From positions 1,426,001 through 1,490,000 of the forward strand of contig JAGPYM010000007.1 of assembly GCA_020736575.1 (NCBI GenBank): a DNA stretch of 64,000 bases. Direction: 5' to 3'. Within the stretch, counting starts at the first letter, position 1, and every line of letters starts with the position of its first letter. The DNA comes from Thelonectria olida (taxonomy: Eukaryota > Ascomycota > Sordariomycetes > Hypocreales > Nectriaceae). Below the pieces are notes generated by a model, which saw only the letters and a program-made list of their open reading frames with translations, ran no database searches and was not told the origin of the DNA. This document shows, in pieces, positions 10,539 through 21,083 of this stretch. The position numbers were made by a program, and so were the translations under genes.

Positions 10539-11430
10539 GTTGGCACGAGGATCTTCTCGGTTGGACGAGGATGAAGATGTTGATGCTGAGAGGCGGTTTG
10601 GGAGCCAAGGATGACTTGATCGGTGAGGGCTGGCAACAAGTCCCTTCTTTATACTCAATTGCTCACGCGCTCGGCCATCTGCCGGTTCACCTCTGAATCG
10701 CGACCTCACGTCACGTCGTATGACACGGTCGACACCCAAACTGAATCGGGATCACCAGCGTCAAGGGTGATGAACCAGTTCCCCATGGGGATTTCCCCAA
10801 TTAGGCGGATAAAGTTTGACCATCTCGCGAAGAGTCTGGGGGCGCGGAGAGACGGACCAAGGCCGTGTGAGTCTGGACTGGGCGGAGCGAGGCCGCTTCT
10901 CCCCGGCTGCCTTTTTGGTCCCGGGGGACATCCATGAAGAGTTTCAGCACTTCAGACGCCGCTAGTCAGGCGAGTTTACAGCTCATATGACCAAGTTGTA
11001 TCGGGGAGACACGGACTGTCCCCGGTCATGGCAAATACGCTGAGTCGTGTTGCTGTCGGTCATGACTTTCGGACAAGACTAGGAGAGGCGACATTCTTTC
11101 TGTCTAAAGTAGTGACTAGATGCTGTCATGAGTTTGAAGATTTTAATTGACCAGGGCAAGTTTCTAGGCGACGGCAATTGTAGTGTTCGAACGAAGGTCC
11201 CCGTATGAATCGATCAAACGACCAGGGTCGGTCCCGACGATATTTCAGGTTCTATTTCCGCTTTGAACCGGCCGTGACCAACAGCTTGAATCCGACACCT
11301 TGTTGGCGTTGATATTTCGAGTTGTCACGCGGTCAATTGAGGCCTTCTAGGTTATCTCACAGGTTGTTCAATAGTTCAAATCGTAACAATTACTTTGTAC
11401 AATTGTTCAATCGCCTCATTATTTGTCACA
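10539..11430. promoter_or_regulatory. Promoter region of the sugar porter, with three CGG-N7-CCG sites
   Basis: About 890 bp between the porter start and the stop of the DHA1 pump. CGG-N7-CCG palindromes, the typical form of a homodimeric Zn2Cys6 binding site, occur at 10853-10865, 10883-10895 and 11012-11024. The first is preceded by CGCGGAGAGA and the third by CGGGGAGACA, so they share a GAGA-containing left flank. Several CCCC/GGGG (stress-element-like) words lie around 10780-10800. Binding is not shown. Confidence 0.5.
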
Positions 11431-13068
11431 CTATGGATCCTGCTTTAATTGACTGGCGAATGCACTCCTAGCCCTGATCTTTTCCCCAAAAAGGCAGAGT
11501 AACCACGGAACGGAAGTAAGGAGAAGCCCAATACAGCCCAAAATACTCCCGGCGATGCCGTTTGAGAGGTTTTGGAACATGATGTGGGTGAAAAGAGGAA
11601 ACACGCCAGCCAGAAGGTTCCGACACATGCTCTGAGCTGCCAGTGCTGTTGATGCGTATCGATGATATGTCTCGGCGAGGTAATTGAACACCGCCAGATA
11701 GATGTTGAAGATTCCCATGGTGCAGGACCCGATTGCTATGGCTGGAACGATCCATGGCACGCTGGGAGACGCGCTCCAGCCAAACCAAAAGAGACCAACG
11801 GGCAACAAGATCGACTCTATGCATGCAGAGTATAGCCAACCCTCGGGCGCACACATGCGACTCGGCCATAGTCTTCGAAGGATGGGGTCTTGGAAGATGT
11901 TCAACGCAGCTCCGAGCGCCGATCCCACGACAACGGCTGTGTACACTGCCCCAACTTGGATATTGCTGAAGTTGTAGACTTCCCGAAAGACAATGCCGAT
12001 GCTGTTGAACTGCATGTAGAGAATCGCCCAGGCAAAGGAAACCCAGGCCGAAAACCAGAACACAACTGGCTCCGTGACCAAGAGTTTGAGGGGAAAGGCA
12101 AAGCTGGACCAGATAATGCCGATACCGAGCTGTGGCTCGTCGCCCTCCTGGGGGCAAAAGCGAAGTGTAGGGATACTCGGGGTCTCGGTCAATTCGAAAG
12201 GAGCTCCAGACTGGCGGGCTTGGTTGTTGAGCTTGTTGAGGGCGACGCATTTCTGTTTCAGGATGACATTGCTTCGTGTCTCTGTAAAGAAGAAGAACAA
12301 GCACAGTGTTGTTAATCCAATGGTTATCAACTGAGGATAAAAGACCCATCGCCAATTGAGGTTCTCGACAATGATGCCGCTGAATAGAGGACCTAGACCG
12401 GTTCCTACCATGACAGTCATTGAGTAGAGAGCCATTGGAGTGTTTCGTTCATCATGGTGAAAGAGATCGCTTATCACCCCTCCAGTCAGGGTAGCAAATA
12501 TCGATCCTCCGCTCCCTGTGACAAGTCTGGAGACGAGCATGCCGGCGAAGGAGTTTGTGATGGCGCAACCGAGCGTCCCAAAGAAGAAGACAAATCCGGC
12601 TCCCACAAAAACCCAATAGCGACCATAGGTCTCGCTGATTGGAGCCATGATCATGGGTGCGAAGCCAAATGCGGCCACAAAGAGAGTGAGTCCAAGGTTA
12701 TATTCGGTGATGGAGATGTTCCATTTCGGCACGAGTTGTTCCATTGCCATTGCGTATGCGCCCGCAGAGTATGCAGCCAGAGTCGATGCGATGAATGTTC
12801 CGAACAAGGTGGTGGCTTTTCGACGCAGTGTCCATCTGAAGGGGGATCGAAACTTGTGTAAATCCTCGGAAGACAGCAGCGTCGCCGCGGAAGCCCTAAT
12901 TCCTCTCGATTCTAGATGCTCTGCCAGGGAGAAATCGGGCAGAAGGGCATCAAGGCCAAGCGGCACGTCGATCTCAAACTCGGCGTCTCGAATCGAATCG
13001 ACCGTCGAGGGATGTGGTTTCGTCATGACGAGATTGCCGTCTTTGAAGTTGTTTGTCCATGATGGCAT
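11431..13068 (-). CDS. MFS transporter, DHA1 (drug:H+ antiporter) type
   Basis: Single-exon gene, 545 aa. A cytosolic N-terminal tail of about 90 residues is followed by about 12 membrane helices. Motifs fit the DHA1 polyamine/multidrug family: ISETYGRYWVF after helix 2, GSGGSIFATLTGGVISDLF (helices 4-5) and GTGLGPLFSGIIVENLNWRWVFY (motif C region and following loop). Such proteins export small toxic molecules at the plasma membrane. The gene is head-to-head with the GH3 beta-glucosidase, sharing about 520 bp of promoter with one CGG-N7-CCG site. In the proposed cluster it could export the aglycone or a by-product, or give self-protection. Substrate unknown. Confidence 0.85.
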   Translation of the reverse strand: MPSWTNNFKDGNLVMTKPHPSTVDSIRDAEFEIDVPLGLDALLPDFSLAEHLESRGIRASAATLLSSEDLHKFRSPFRWTLRRKATTLFGTFIASTLAAYSAGAYAMAMEQLVPKWNISITEYNLGLTLFVAAFGFAPMIMAPISETYGRYWVFVGAGFVFFFGTLGCAITNSFAGMLVSRLVTGSGGSIFATLTGGVISDLFHHDERNTPMALYSMTVMVGTGLGPLFSGIIVENLNWRWVFYPQLITIGLTTLCLFFFFTETRSNVILKQKCVALNKLNNQARQSGAPFELTETPSIPTLRFCPQEGDEPQLGIGIIWSSFAFPLKLLVTEPVVFWFSAWVSFAWAILYMQFNSIGIVFREVYNFSNIQVGAVYTAVVVGSALGAALNIFQDPILRRLWPSRMCAPEGWLYSACIESILLPVGLFWFGWSASPSVPWIVPAIAIGSCTMGIFNIYLAVFNYLAETYHRYASTALAAQSMCRNLLAGVFPLFTHIMFQNLSNGIAGSILGCIGLLLTSVPWLLCLFGEKIRARSAFASQLKQDP

Positions 13069-13586
13069 ATTGAGTTGAACCCACGGTTCGCTCAGATTCG
13101 TTCTCTTTGGTTGGTCAGTTTCGATTCTGAGGCTTGTATTGTGATGAATTGGTAAAGGAAGTGAAGAGAACGAGCGAGCGAAGGACGCGAGGTCTCTACT
13201 TTCGTCAAGTTCTTGAACGATAACCGAGAACTACCGACAGGATTCAAATCCTTTCCATGCCCGCTCTCGGCTCTGACCTAATTGTGCAGCAACTAGTGCT
13301 ACTATTCGGCCCTGGATCGGTTCCCTTTCGGCTTTGTCATGGGACGCTTCTTGGGACGCGGAGAGACGGACTCGCTCCGATAATCGTCTCCCCGCAGGTC
13401 TCCAGCGTCTCCACCCCCATCATGAGTTCCCTCGTGTGATTCCCCAGTGTTGAATCGTCACCAGAACCAGGCTTGGGTATTTAACTGCAACATGTTCGGT
13501 CCAGAAGCCCGACGTGTCCTTGGAGACGTTGGTCCATGGCAGACTAGCTTTTCTCTTTTCTTCTTCTTGTCTACTCCATCTCCATC
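13069..13586. promoter_or_regulatory. Bidirectional promoter between DHA1 pump and GH3 gene, with CGG-N7-CCG
   Basis: The 518-bp divergent region carries CGG-N7-CCG at 13367-13379, preceded by CGCGGAGAGA. The 15-bp string CGCGGAGAGACGGAC at 13357-13371 is identical to 10843-10857 in the sugar-porter promoter. An inverted CGGGGAGACGA half-site follows at about 13386-13396. A CT-rich tract precedes the GH3 ATG. This is the strongest sign that the flanking genes are co-regulated. Confidence 0.55.
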
Positions 13587-16420
13587 ATGATTGTGCCTGT
13601 CCAGCCCATGATGGCCTCCACCCAGCCTTCGAAGCCGGCCAATGCTGGGGCGAAAGCATTTGCCCGAGAGAAGCTAGCCCAGATGACGCTGGAGGAAAAG
13701 GTCCTGTTGTTGACTGGGCAAGATCTCTGGCGCACCAATGCGATCCCCCGCTTGGGGATTTCTCGAATGAAGACGTCTGATGGACCTGTTGGTGTCCGTG
13801 GAGGCATTTTTACTGATGGTGTCAAGACGGCTTCTGCGCCGACGGGGTATGCTCGACCACTACGTTTGGCCTTCAAAGCTGTAGTCGCTGACTGAGATAG
13901 TGTTTCACTCGCGGCTACTTGGGATCACGACGTTATTGAAAAGGTCTGCGAGGTTCTTGTCACGGAAGCTCGAAGCAAAGAGGTCGATGTGGTGTTGGGC
14001 CCGACTGGTAAGTTTCGTGAACTGAAGAACGACTACAACAAGGGCTCTGACAATCTATAGTCTGCATTCCGCGCACACCGTTAGGAGGTCGCAACTTCGA
14101 AGCATATAGCGAAGACCCATTTCTCACCGGAAAACTCGCATCGACCTTCATCAACTCCCTCCAGAGCGGGGGAATCGGAGCCTGCATCAAACATTTCGCA
14201 GCCAACGATCAAGAAACCCGCCGATTCTTCATCGACGAAAAGATTCCCGATCGAGCGCTTCGAGAGATTCACCTCCAACCCTTTCAGATCGCGATTCGAG
14301 ACAGCGACCCTTGGACTCTCATGACTGCATACAATAAGGTGAATGGCGTCTTCTGTTCCGCCCATGATTTCCTCCTGCAAAAGGTGTTGCGGGAAGAGTG
14401 GAAATGGGAGGGCTTGGTGATGAGTGATTGGTTTGGCGCAAACAGTATTGCTCCATCAGTAAATGCTGGGTATGTATTGGCCGACAGAAACGACGTGGAT
14501 GGAGCTGACAGCTTGAAGACTTGACCTTGAAATGCCGGGCCCAGTTCGCCGCCGGGGAGAACATCTACTCGAAGCCCATCGTCGAGGCCTAGTCAAGGCG
14601 TCTGCAATCGACGCCTGTGTGCTTCGGTTGCTTGAATTGCTTCATAGAACTGGAAAGAGTGAGATTCCAGACTGGCAAGAGGGTCAAGAGAAAGCCACCG
14701 ATCTTCCTGAGCACCGAGCCATCCTTCGCAAGGCTGGTGCTGATGGTGAGTCTCGTTTTGCTTCAGTTAATTGCTCTGTCTAACCTTTGTAGGGATTGTC
14801 ATCCTCAAGAATGCAAACTCAGTGCTTCCCCTTCAAAACCTCGATGGCAAGAAAATTGCCGTCATCGGTCCTAATGCTGCCCGATCTGTGGCATCTGGAG
14901 GTGGCAGTTCAAACCTCGAGCCTCATTATAGAACGACGCCCTACCAGTCTCTCAAGACCGAGATTCAGAAGAAGTACCCCAACGCCACTGTGCAAACTCG
15001 ACAAGGAATTCTAAAACACAGATACCTGCCTCTCTTGGGCTCTTCCGTGATGAAGAACCCAGTAACTGGAGAGAGCGGGTTTGTTCTGTCACTCTGGAGA
15101 AACATGACACATTCAGGAGAACCCTTTATGGTTGAGCATCGACCAAGCTCGAATTTGGTCTGCTACGACGGACTTCCTCCGGAGCTCACGACTGGCGAGA
15201 GATACTCTTACCGAGGACGATGTATTGTTACCCCCAAGACAAGCGGCGTCCACCAGTTTTCGCTCTCATCTTGCGGGCCAGGAAAGCTCTATTTGAATGG
15301 GAAGCTCCTCGTGGATATTGAACGGCATTGGTGGTCACCAAAGTCGCCTTTGTTCATGAGCTACGGCTCTCCCGAGGAACGAGTCGATATCGAGATGGAG
15401 GCGGGAAAGGAATACGAACTACTTTTGGAGTCAGTCAGCCGCGAGCCGAAGCCATATGACATCTCGTACACTGGAGAGCTCGAGCGCGAGGAGGTTCAAG
15501 ATGGTGGCCGAATCGGATTCTTGGAGAACCCTGGCGATCTCGACAAACTCTTGCAAGACGCTGTCGATCTTGCAAAAGCGAGCGACGTCGCCATCGTGGT
15601 CGTTGGAAAGGATCACGAGTGGGAGTCAGAGACTAGCGATATGGTTTCCATGTCTCTCCCAGGACGCTCGGATGAGCTGATTGCAGCTGTCGCTCGCGTC
15701 AACCCCAACACTATCGTGGTCAACCAAACGGGCAGCCCCATTACAATGCCCTGGGAATCCGAGGTTGGTGCGATTGTCCAAGCTTGGTACCAGGGCCAAG
15801 AGCAGGGCAACTGCTTGTCGGATGTCTTGCTCGGAACCGTCAACCCCTCAGGGAAGCTGCCCATCACATTCCCTCGCCGCATCGAGGACTCCCCGCCGTA
15901 TGACAACTACCCAGGCGAAAACGATGTCGTCTACTATGGTGAAGGTATCTACGCGGGATACCGGTTTTACGATCACCGAAAGATTGATCCCTTATTTCCT
16001 TTTGGTTTCGGTCTGTCCTACACGAGCTTTGAGTACTCCAACATCCGCTTGAGTAGCGACGTATTGGCGTGCGATGGATCAGAGCGAGACCAGATCGAGG
16101 TTCAAGTTGATGTCACCAACACCGGAGCGCAAGAAGGCAAGGAAATTGTGCAGTTTTACGTGTCTCAAGTCAGCCAGCCGACGCTGAGCCGCCCGGTCAG
16201 GGAACTGAAGGGCTGGAATAAGGTGTCGGTTGCTTCGGGCGAAACTGTAACGGCTCGTGCTGTGCTCGACCGTGTCAGCATCTCGTATTGGGATGACAGT
16301 GTTCAGAAATGGGTTATTGATGGGGATGCCAAGTTCAAGGTCTCGGCTGCGAAGCATTCGAGGGATGGGGGATTGGATGCCTACTTCCGGTCTGCGAAGA
16401 GAGTAGAATGGATTCATTAG
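13587..16420 (+). CDS. GH3 beta-glucosidase with PA14 domain, no signal peptide
   Basis: Predicted 876 aa from five exons: 13587-13846, 13901-14007, 14061-14469, 14519-14745 and 14793-16420. It hydrolyses beta-D-glucosides from the non-reducing end with retention. The N-terminal GH3 barrel has TSDGPVGVRG, LGGRNFEAYSEDP, CIKHFAANDQE and the nucleophile Asp245 in LVMSDWFGAN. The second GH3 domain starts near residue 336 (IVILKNANSVLPL), a PA14 insert spans about 405-560, and a fibronectin-like C-terminal domain contains FPFGFGLSYT and KEIVQFYVS. The start (MIVPVQPMMAS) has no signal peptide, so the enzyme should be intracellular and act on imported glucosides, which fits the adjacent porter. 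Close relatives act on aryl-, steryl- or cyanogenic glucosides as well as cellobiose; the substrate here is unknown. Confidence 0.9.
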
Positions 16421-16506
16421 GAGTAGACATAGAATAACTTGCTTCGGGTTAACGAATGGATCATGATTGTCATTTGCATATTGATCTTCAACTTGTTAAA
16501 AAATAT

Positions 16507-18745
16507 TCATAATAAGGCGTCCAAGATCTCAAGATCTCTAGCAGCTGTAGGTGAAGAAGCTGCCGCCTCAGTAGCCAATCGATCTTTGTGTCGTCGAACG
16601 AACCGTCCAACATCTGGTAAGGCCAGGTCAAAAGGGTCTCCGGCTCTGAAGATAAAAGCAATTTGCAACGCGAGTGCATAGAAGCTGTGGGGTAATGTGA
16701 GCATATGTCTGAACTAACTTTCTTTTACACTTTACGTACCTCCGACAGGAGTTCATTGGATGTAAGAGCAACGCCATGGGCTCGTGTAGGAGGCCCGAAT
16801 GGCGGACTGAAAGAATCGCCGCATTGATGGAAACTCGCGCTCCCAGCTTTTCTCCCTCGGTCAATGGAGAACTCGGGTCTCGATGAAGGGCTCGATACAC
16901 GAATGAACGGTGAATGATGAACTTTGCCGCAAAATAGCGAGCCATCAAATTACCCTTCAGTCTTTCATGGGTGTTCCTAAACGGGCGCGGCTCCAAGTGG
17001 TCGTTCGTTGGGGTTGTTGAAAACGGCCGAAATTGGAGAGGAGAGGGTAGACAGGCTCTCCATTCCTCCAGCTGGCGGTCCAGCTCAGAAATGACAGATT
17101 GAGACGTGTACAGAAGCTTCTCGCACTCTAGAGCTGGGGGTGAGTTGGCATGGGCTGGGACATCTTCCTCTTGTTCTACAGTCTGTTAATCGCTAAATCT
17201 TCTAATGTAGGCTTTTCACCTACTTCTATTGAATAGGTGGAAGTGTATTCTGTTCAGGAGTCTCCTCATGGCAATGTGCGCAAGGAAGAAGAACTGGTAC
17301 TCTCGATCGGTGTCTTGGCTCGAGTCCGGGACAAGCGGCAACGGCACAGTGCTGGCATATATACCGAGACCGCTAGGAGGAAAGTCGAACTCTGCGAGTA
17401 TTTGGCTACCAGAAAGTCAGTTATCACTTCTCAAACCAATACATGATTATTACCTTTCGTGAAGGTATGCAACCCAGTACAGCTGACACTGGTGCGCATC
17501 GAGAACCTCTTGTCTACGAAACATTGGTAAGCTGGGCTTGATAAAACGTAACAGTTGGCCTTACAAGGGAAGTAGAATCAATATAGAAGAGCAGGCGCGG
17601 TGTATCATCGTCCAGCTTTCATGGGTTCGTAGTTTGGATGCATAAAAGACGCTGAACACACGTTAGCTGTAAGCTCGACCAGATGGCTATTCAACCCACC
17701 CCATTAAGAGAAAACATTGGACACTCGCCCAGTCCACCGCCTCGACCTGGTCAAATACTTCAAGAGCGAGATTAAAAAGACTCAAGGCTAGGGTGTTTTG
17801 CTCAGCTTCGCCCTCTGCTTGCGCCCAGTCATTGCTTCCGGTGTGGACAGCCGCTGTAGCTCCCAGAGAGAGGACCAGGAGGGAGATGACGCTGTCGATG
17901 CCGTGTCGGAACTCGTCTCTTAAGCCTGTTACTAGATGATGGTTGTAAAAGTACGTCTCATCCACGACTAGATACGGAGGATGGAAGTGGGAGAAGTATA
18001 GTTGAGTCAACTGGCGCAGCTGGTGCAATGAGAAATGTGAAAGCCAGTTGTCGTCCATTGTGGACAGGAACTGGGGACAAGAGATGGTTTTCGGGAGTCT
18101 CCGCTGCTTGATCTCCAATGCGACGGGGTAATTCAGCTCGGTTTTGCTCAGTTTCAAGGCTGAGCAGGGCCATGACAATAGATGCTGTGGCGCGGTCGAG
18201 TGTCGTTCTGACAGAGCCAGCTCGCCCGGGTGGTGTGGGAAGTCGAAGTTTGAGGGGGCAAAGTATGTGTCCATGGGAATAGGCGGGCTTTGTATGGTGC
18301 TGGAGAAGAGGTCGGCATTAATGGTACTGGGGTGAATGTTTGCTCTGTGTTGATTGACTGTTGACGTGGTGTCGGAAGGTCTCTCGCTCTCTGATTGAGA
18401 ATTTCGGGTGACTAGAAGGTCAATCTTTCCTTCCATTCGAGTCAAGGTATTTGTGAGCTCGACAAGAGAGAGGTTTTTCCTGATTTTTGTAAGTAGAGTG
18501 ACAACGGGCAGGGAAAGAATGAGTTGAGGATTGAAGACGCCGTCGCTCATTCTCATTTCCAATGGCTCTCACTTTGACGTAATGGTCTCGACGTATGAGC
18601 AAGTCAATTGCAGCCGAGCGCAGCGGCCGCAATTTGGCTTTGCTTCGTCGCATTTTGTCTTGCGAGACCGACAGGCATCGCATGCCTTGGTTATACGGTC
18701 AGCATTGGGCCATCTCCAATCAGCGGATAGAGTGGAAACGCACAT
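16507..18745 (-). CDS. Zn2Cys6 transcription factor with fungal-specific TF domain
   Basis: Predicted 631 aa, seven exons: 18573-18745, 17700-18479, 17565-17651, 17454-17513, 17224-17405, 16740-17175 and 16507-16684. The binuclear zinc cluster is at residues 22-49 (CDACRSRKTKCDEAKPNCGR then C and C), followed by a short coil (LVELTNTLTRMEGKIDLL) and a regulatory middle domain with QLYFSHFHPPYLVVDE and SWTMIHRACSSILI. Exon 1 is separate from the main open frame; without it the zinc cluster would be missed. The gene is convergent with GH3 (86 bp between stops) and is the only regulator in the 7-19 kb group, so it is the best candidate to bind the CGG-N7-CCG elements. This is inference from position. 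Confidence 0.85.
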
Positions 18746-19158
18746 TGAGAGCTTGCCGCCGGGGAGCAGGGCTTGCGGGATGAGCTGGTGGTCTACCCTG
18801 ATCGATATCCATTTTCATTCATCCCTTTAGCACAACAAGCTTCAAGCGCTGATCTGCTACGTTTGGCTTCGATGCTTTCTTTAAGGATGGAAATTTCTGG
18901 CTTCATGCGCCTCGCCTTGTTACGGCAAGTCACGTGTGTCGGGCCAGAAGCTGTAGGGTGGGCGACAAACATTACTACTCCTGAACCCCCATGATTCGGA
19001 GGTGAATCTAGTGTTTCTTTCATTGAGAGTTTTCATTGAGAGAGTATATGAGTTTTCTATTTAGGCTTAGTGCGCGTGATAAAAACATGACTTCAACGCT
19101 TCCGAAGTGGCTAACTTTCTCTCAGAACCATTATCCCGTCCATAATCATGAGGGCGAT
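18746..19158. other. Intergenic between TF and acyltransferase
   Basis: About 410 bp: promoter of the Zn2Cys6 gene and 3' flank of the acyltransferase gene. No coding feature or repeat recognised. Confidence 0.4.
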
Positions 19159-20527
19159 TCATGCTTTGAGTACGAAGACCTTTTCCAAGCCAAAGTCTGT
19201 CCAAAAAGAAATAGGCAATGGCCACTCTAAGACTCCAATTGCAATGTAGTCTTGTACAAACCACCAGCCAGTAAGTACAAACCATGATACAACCCATAAA
19301 TACCCTATCGTGCGCCTGACCATTGCAGAGGCTAAAATGCTCTTCAGCTGAGAACCCGAGGTGCCTGTGTTCTCGCTTTGTGTACGTGGTCTATAACGTG
19401 ACATAATGATAGATTCGGCTACTGTTGCCACAGGCTGAGCCATAAAAAAACAGCCCATATGGAAGATGAGATCTCTCGTGCGTAGATATCCTTCGGAAAC
19501 GACGAAGAGACTCAATGTATGGAACAACGCGCTGATAAAAAAAGCCGTGAACAAGTGGATGCTATACGCAAGGTAAGATCGCCTTGGAATGCCTAGAAAG
19601 CTAATAATGGCATGGCTAAAGCCTAGGACTGGCTGCAACAAGTCAGTATCGATGTAGGTAGTGCCAAAGGGGAAGCAATGACGTTCACCTGGCGAATATA
19701 CCCATGCCAAAACTTGCCCCATACGTTTGCTACGGTGTAGCATGAAGTTGCACTGCCGAATAACGGCGGCCAGTCCTTCTGATCTTAGCTTTTGTACTTT
19801 TGGGGATTGTTGGGCTATCACATACCTCAGGATTGCAGAGTCCGATTCCAACTGAGACGGCAGCGACCAGTTCAAATTGGAGAGACATTGTAGCATAAAC
19901 CGAAACTGCCATAAGAAACTCGAGGAAGGAAATATTAAGCAGAGTGACGGGATCCCATGCCCAGAGTGGAGTGATGTGCGTGTGCTTGGCCAGTGTCATC
20001 ACTGTATCGAGTGCCAGGTATGCCAATGCAGCTCGGAATGTTTTCGCCGCAACAAACGAGGCTTTGTTTGGCCTCTTATTCCTGATTTCATCTCGAACGG
20101 CTTTCACCTGGAGGTTACCCATATTCCAGCCAACTCCCCTTAGAGTACACACCAAAGCGAAAGCCCAATGGAGTTTCTGCAGCGTCCACTCAGGAGGTTG
20201 TCTGTTCTTTCGCCGTTTCTCTTCATCAAGTATCCGGAAATCCATTTCCGGGTGATGGAACAGGTGCCGTTCAATCGCAGTAAGCAGGAACATCCAGGAA
20301 CCTGTCATACCGTATCGCATGGCTCGTGTAGTTCCATCATTGGGCGGCCAAGGTGAAACGATGCAGGCATAGTAAGTGAAAACGAGGAGCCCTGAGAATG
20401 CAACTCCTCGACCAAGAAATGGTGGGCTGGCGAATGAGGTAATTATGAGCAGAGGAAGGGCGACAAATGGGAGAATGTTTTGAATCCTAGGGGAATTGAA
20501 TGCGGAGACTGAGACTGAAGAGTTCAT
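19159..20527 (-). CDS. Membrane-bound acyltransferase, wax-synthase-like (PF13813 type)
   Basis: Predicted 421 aa, three exons: 19826-20527, 19689-19778 and 19159-19632. Eight or more hydrophobic segments. Family landmarks are GVGWNMGNLQ, the exon-2 sequence KDWPPLFGSATSCYTVANVW followed by GKFWH, and the later ALFHTL with the conserved membrane histidine. This MBOAT-related family includes trichothecene O-acetyltransferase TRI7 and acetyltransferases of several meroterpenoid and polyketide pathways, where they acetylate hydroxyl groups in the ER membrane. No synthase, P450 or terpene cyclase is adjacent, so no product can be assigned. The TTG-initiated upstream extension was not used; ATG 20527 is the first in frame. 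Confidence 0.82.
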
Positions 20528-21083
20528 TCTGAGTGATGTATGATTCGCATGAAACACTTCCAACGGTCGACTAATGCGTCCTGATCAAATATCAACTCTA
20601 AAATCTGGTCACTTGGACGTTGACTCTTGTCAGACCATCCGTTCATGGAGCAGTTGACTAATCTTGCCACAAGCACGGAACGAGTGAAAGTGGCACCACC
20701 GACGAGCCTGCTCTAATGGCTCCATGTTGGCGCCATTTTGGGCTCTCGCAGTAAAGGCTCAGCTCGTCTTGGCAATTTAATGAGGCTAATCTGGAGAAGC
20801 ACCGTTGTACCTATAGTTCTGTTCGTATCACCTTGGAGTTGCGTGGAATTGAGAGTGAATTCATTCATTATGGATTACCTGCGCTCAGCTAAAATTCACT
20901 GGATTCAGCAGATTCATAATAACAACCAAGAAGCACCGGCGGAGTTCCGAATTGCATTACGAATTATTCATTACGGATTTCCCCAAACTTAGTTACATAA
21001 ATGCCACAGCAAAAAGGTCAGAGAGATTACAAGCCTCAAATCATAGAAGCCGATGACGGACTAATTATCATCTCTCTGAATGC
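20528..21083. other. Intergenic region
   Basis: About 555 bp holding the acyltransferase promoter and the 3' flank of the CFEM gene. A repeated attcat/ggatt word pair is seen near 20865-20980, too short to classify. No gene. Confidence 0.35.

Noticed and set aside
20528..20563. 12-residue N-terminal extension of the acyltransferase
   Set aside because: It begins with TTG; the ATG at 20527 is the plausible start. The same reasoning removed TTG-initiated extensions of the MCT-like gene and the zinc-cluster gene at 61.7 kb.
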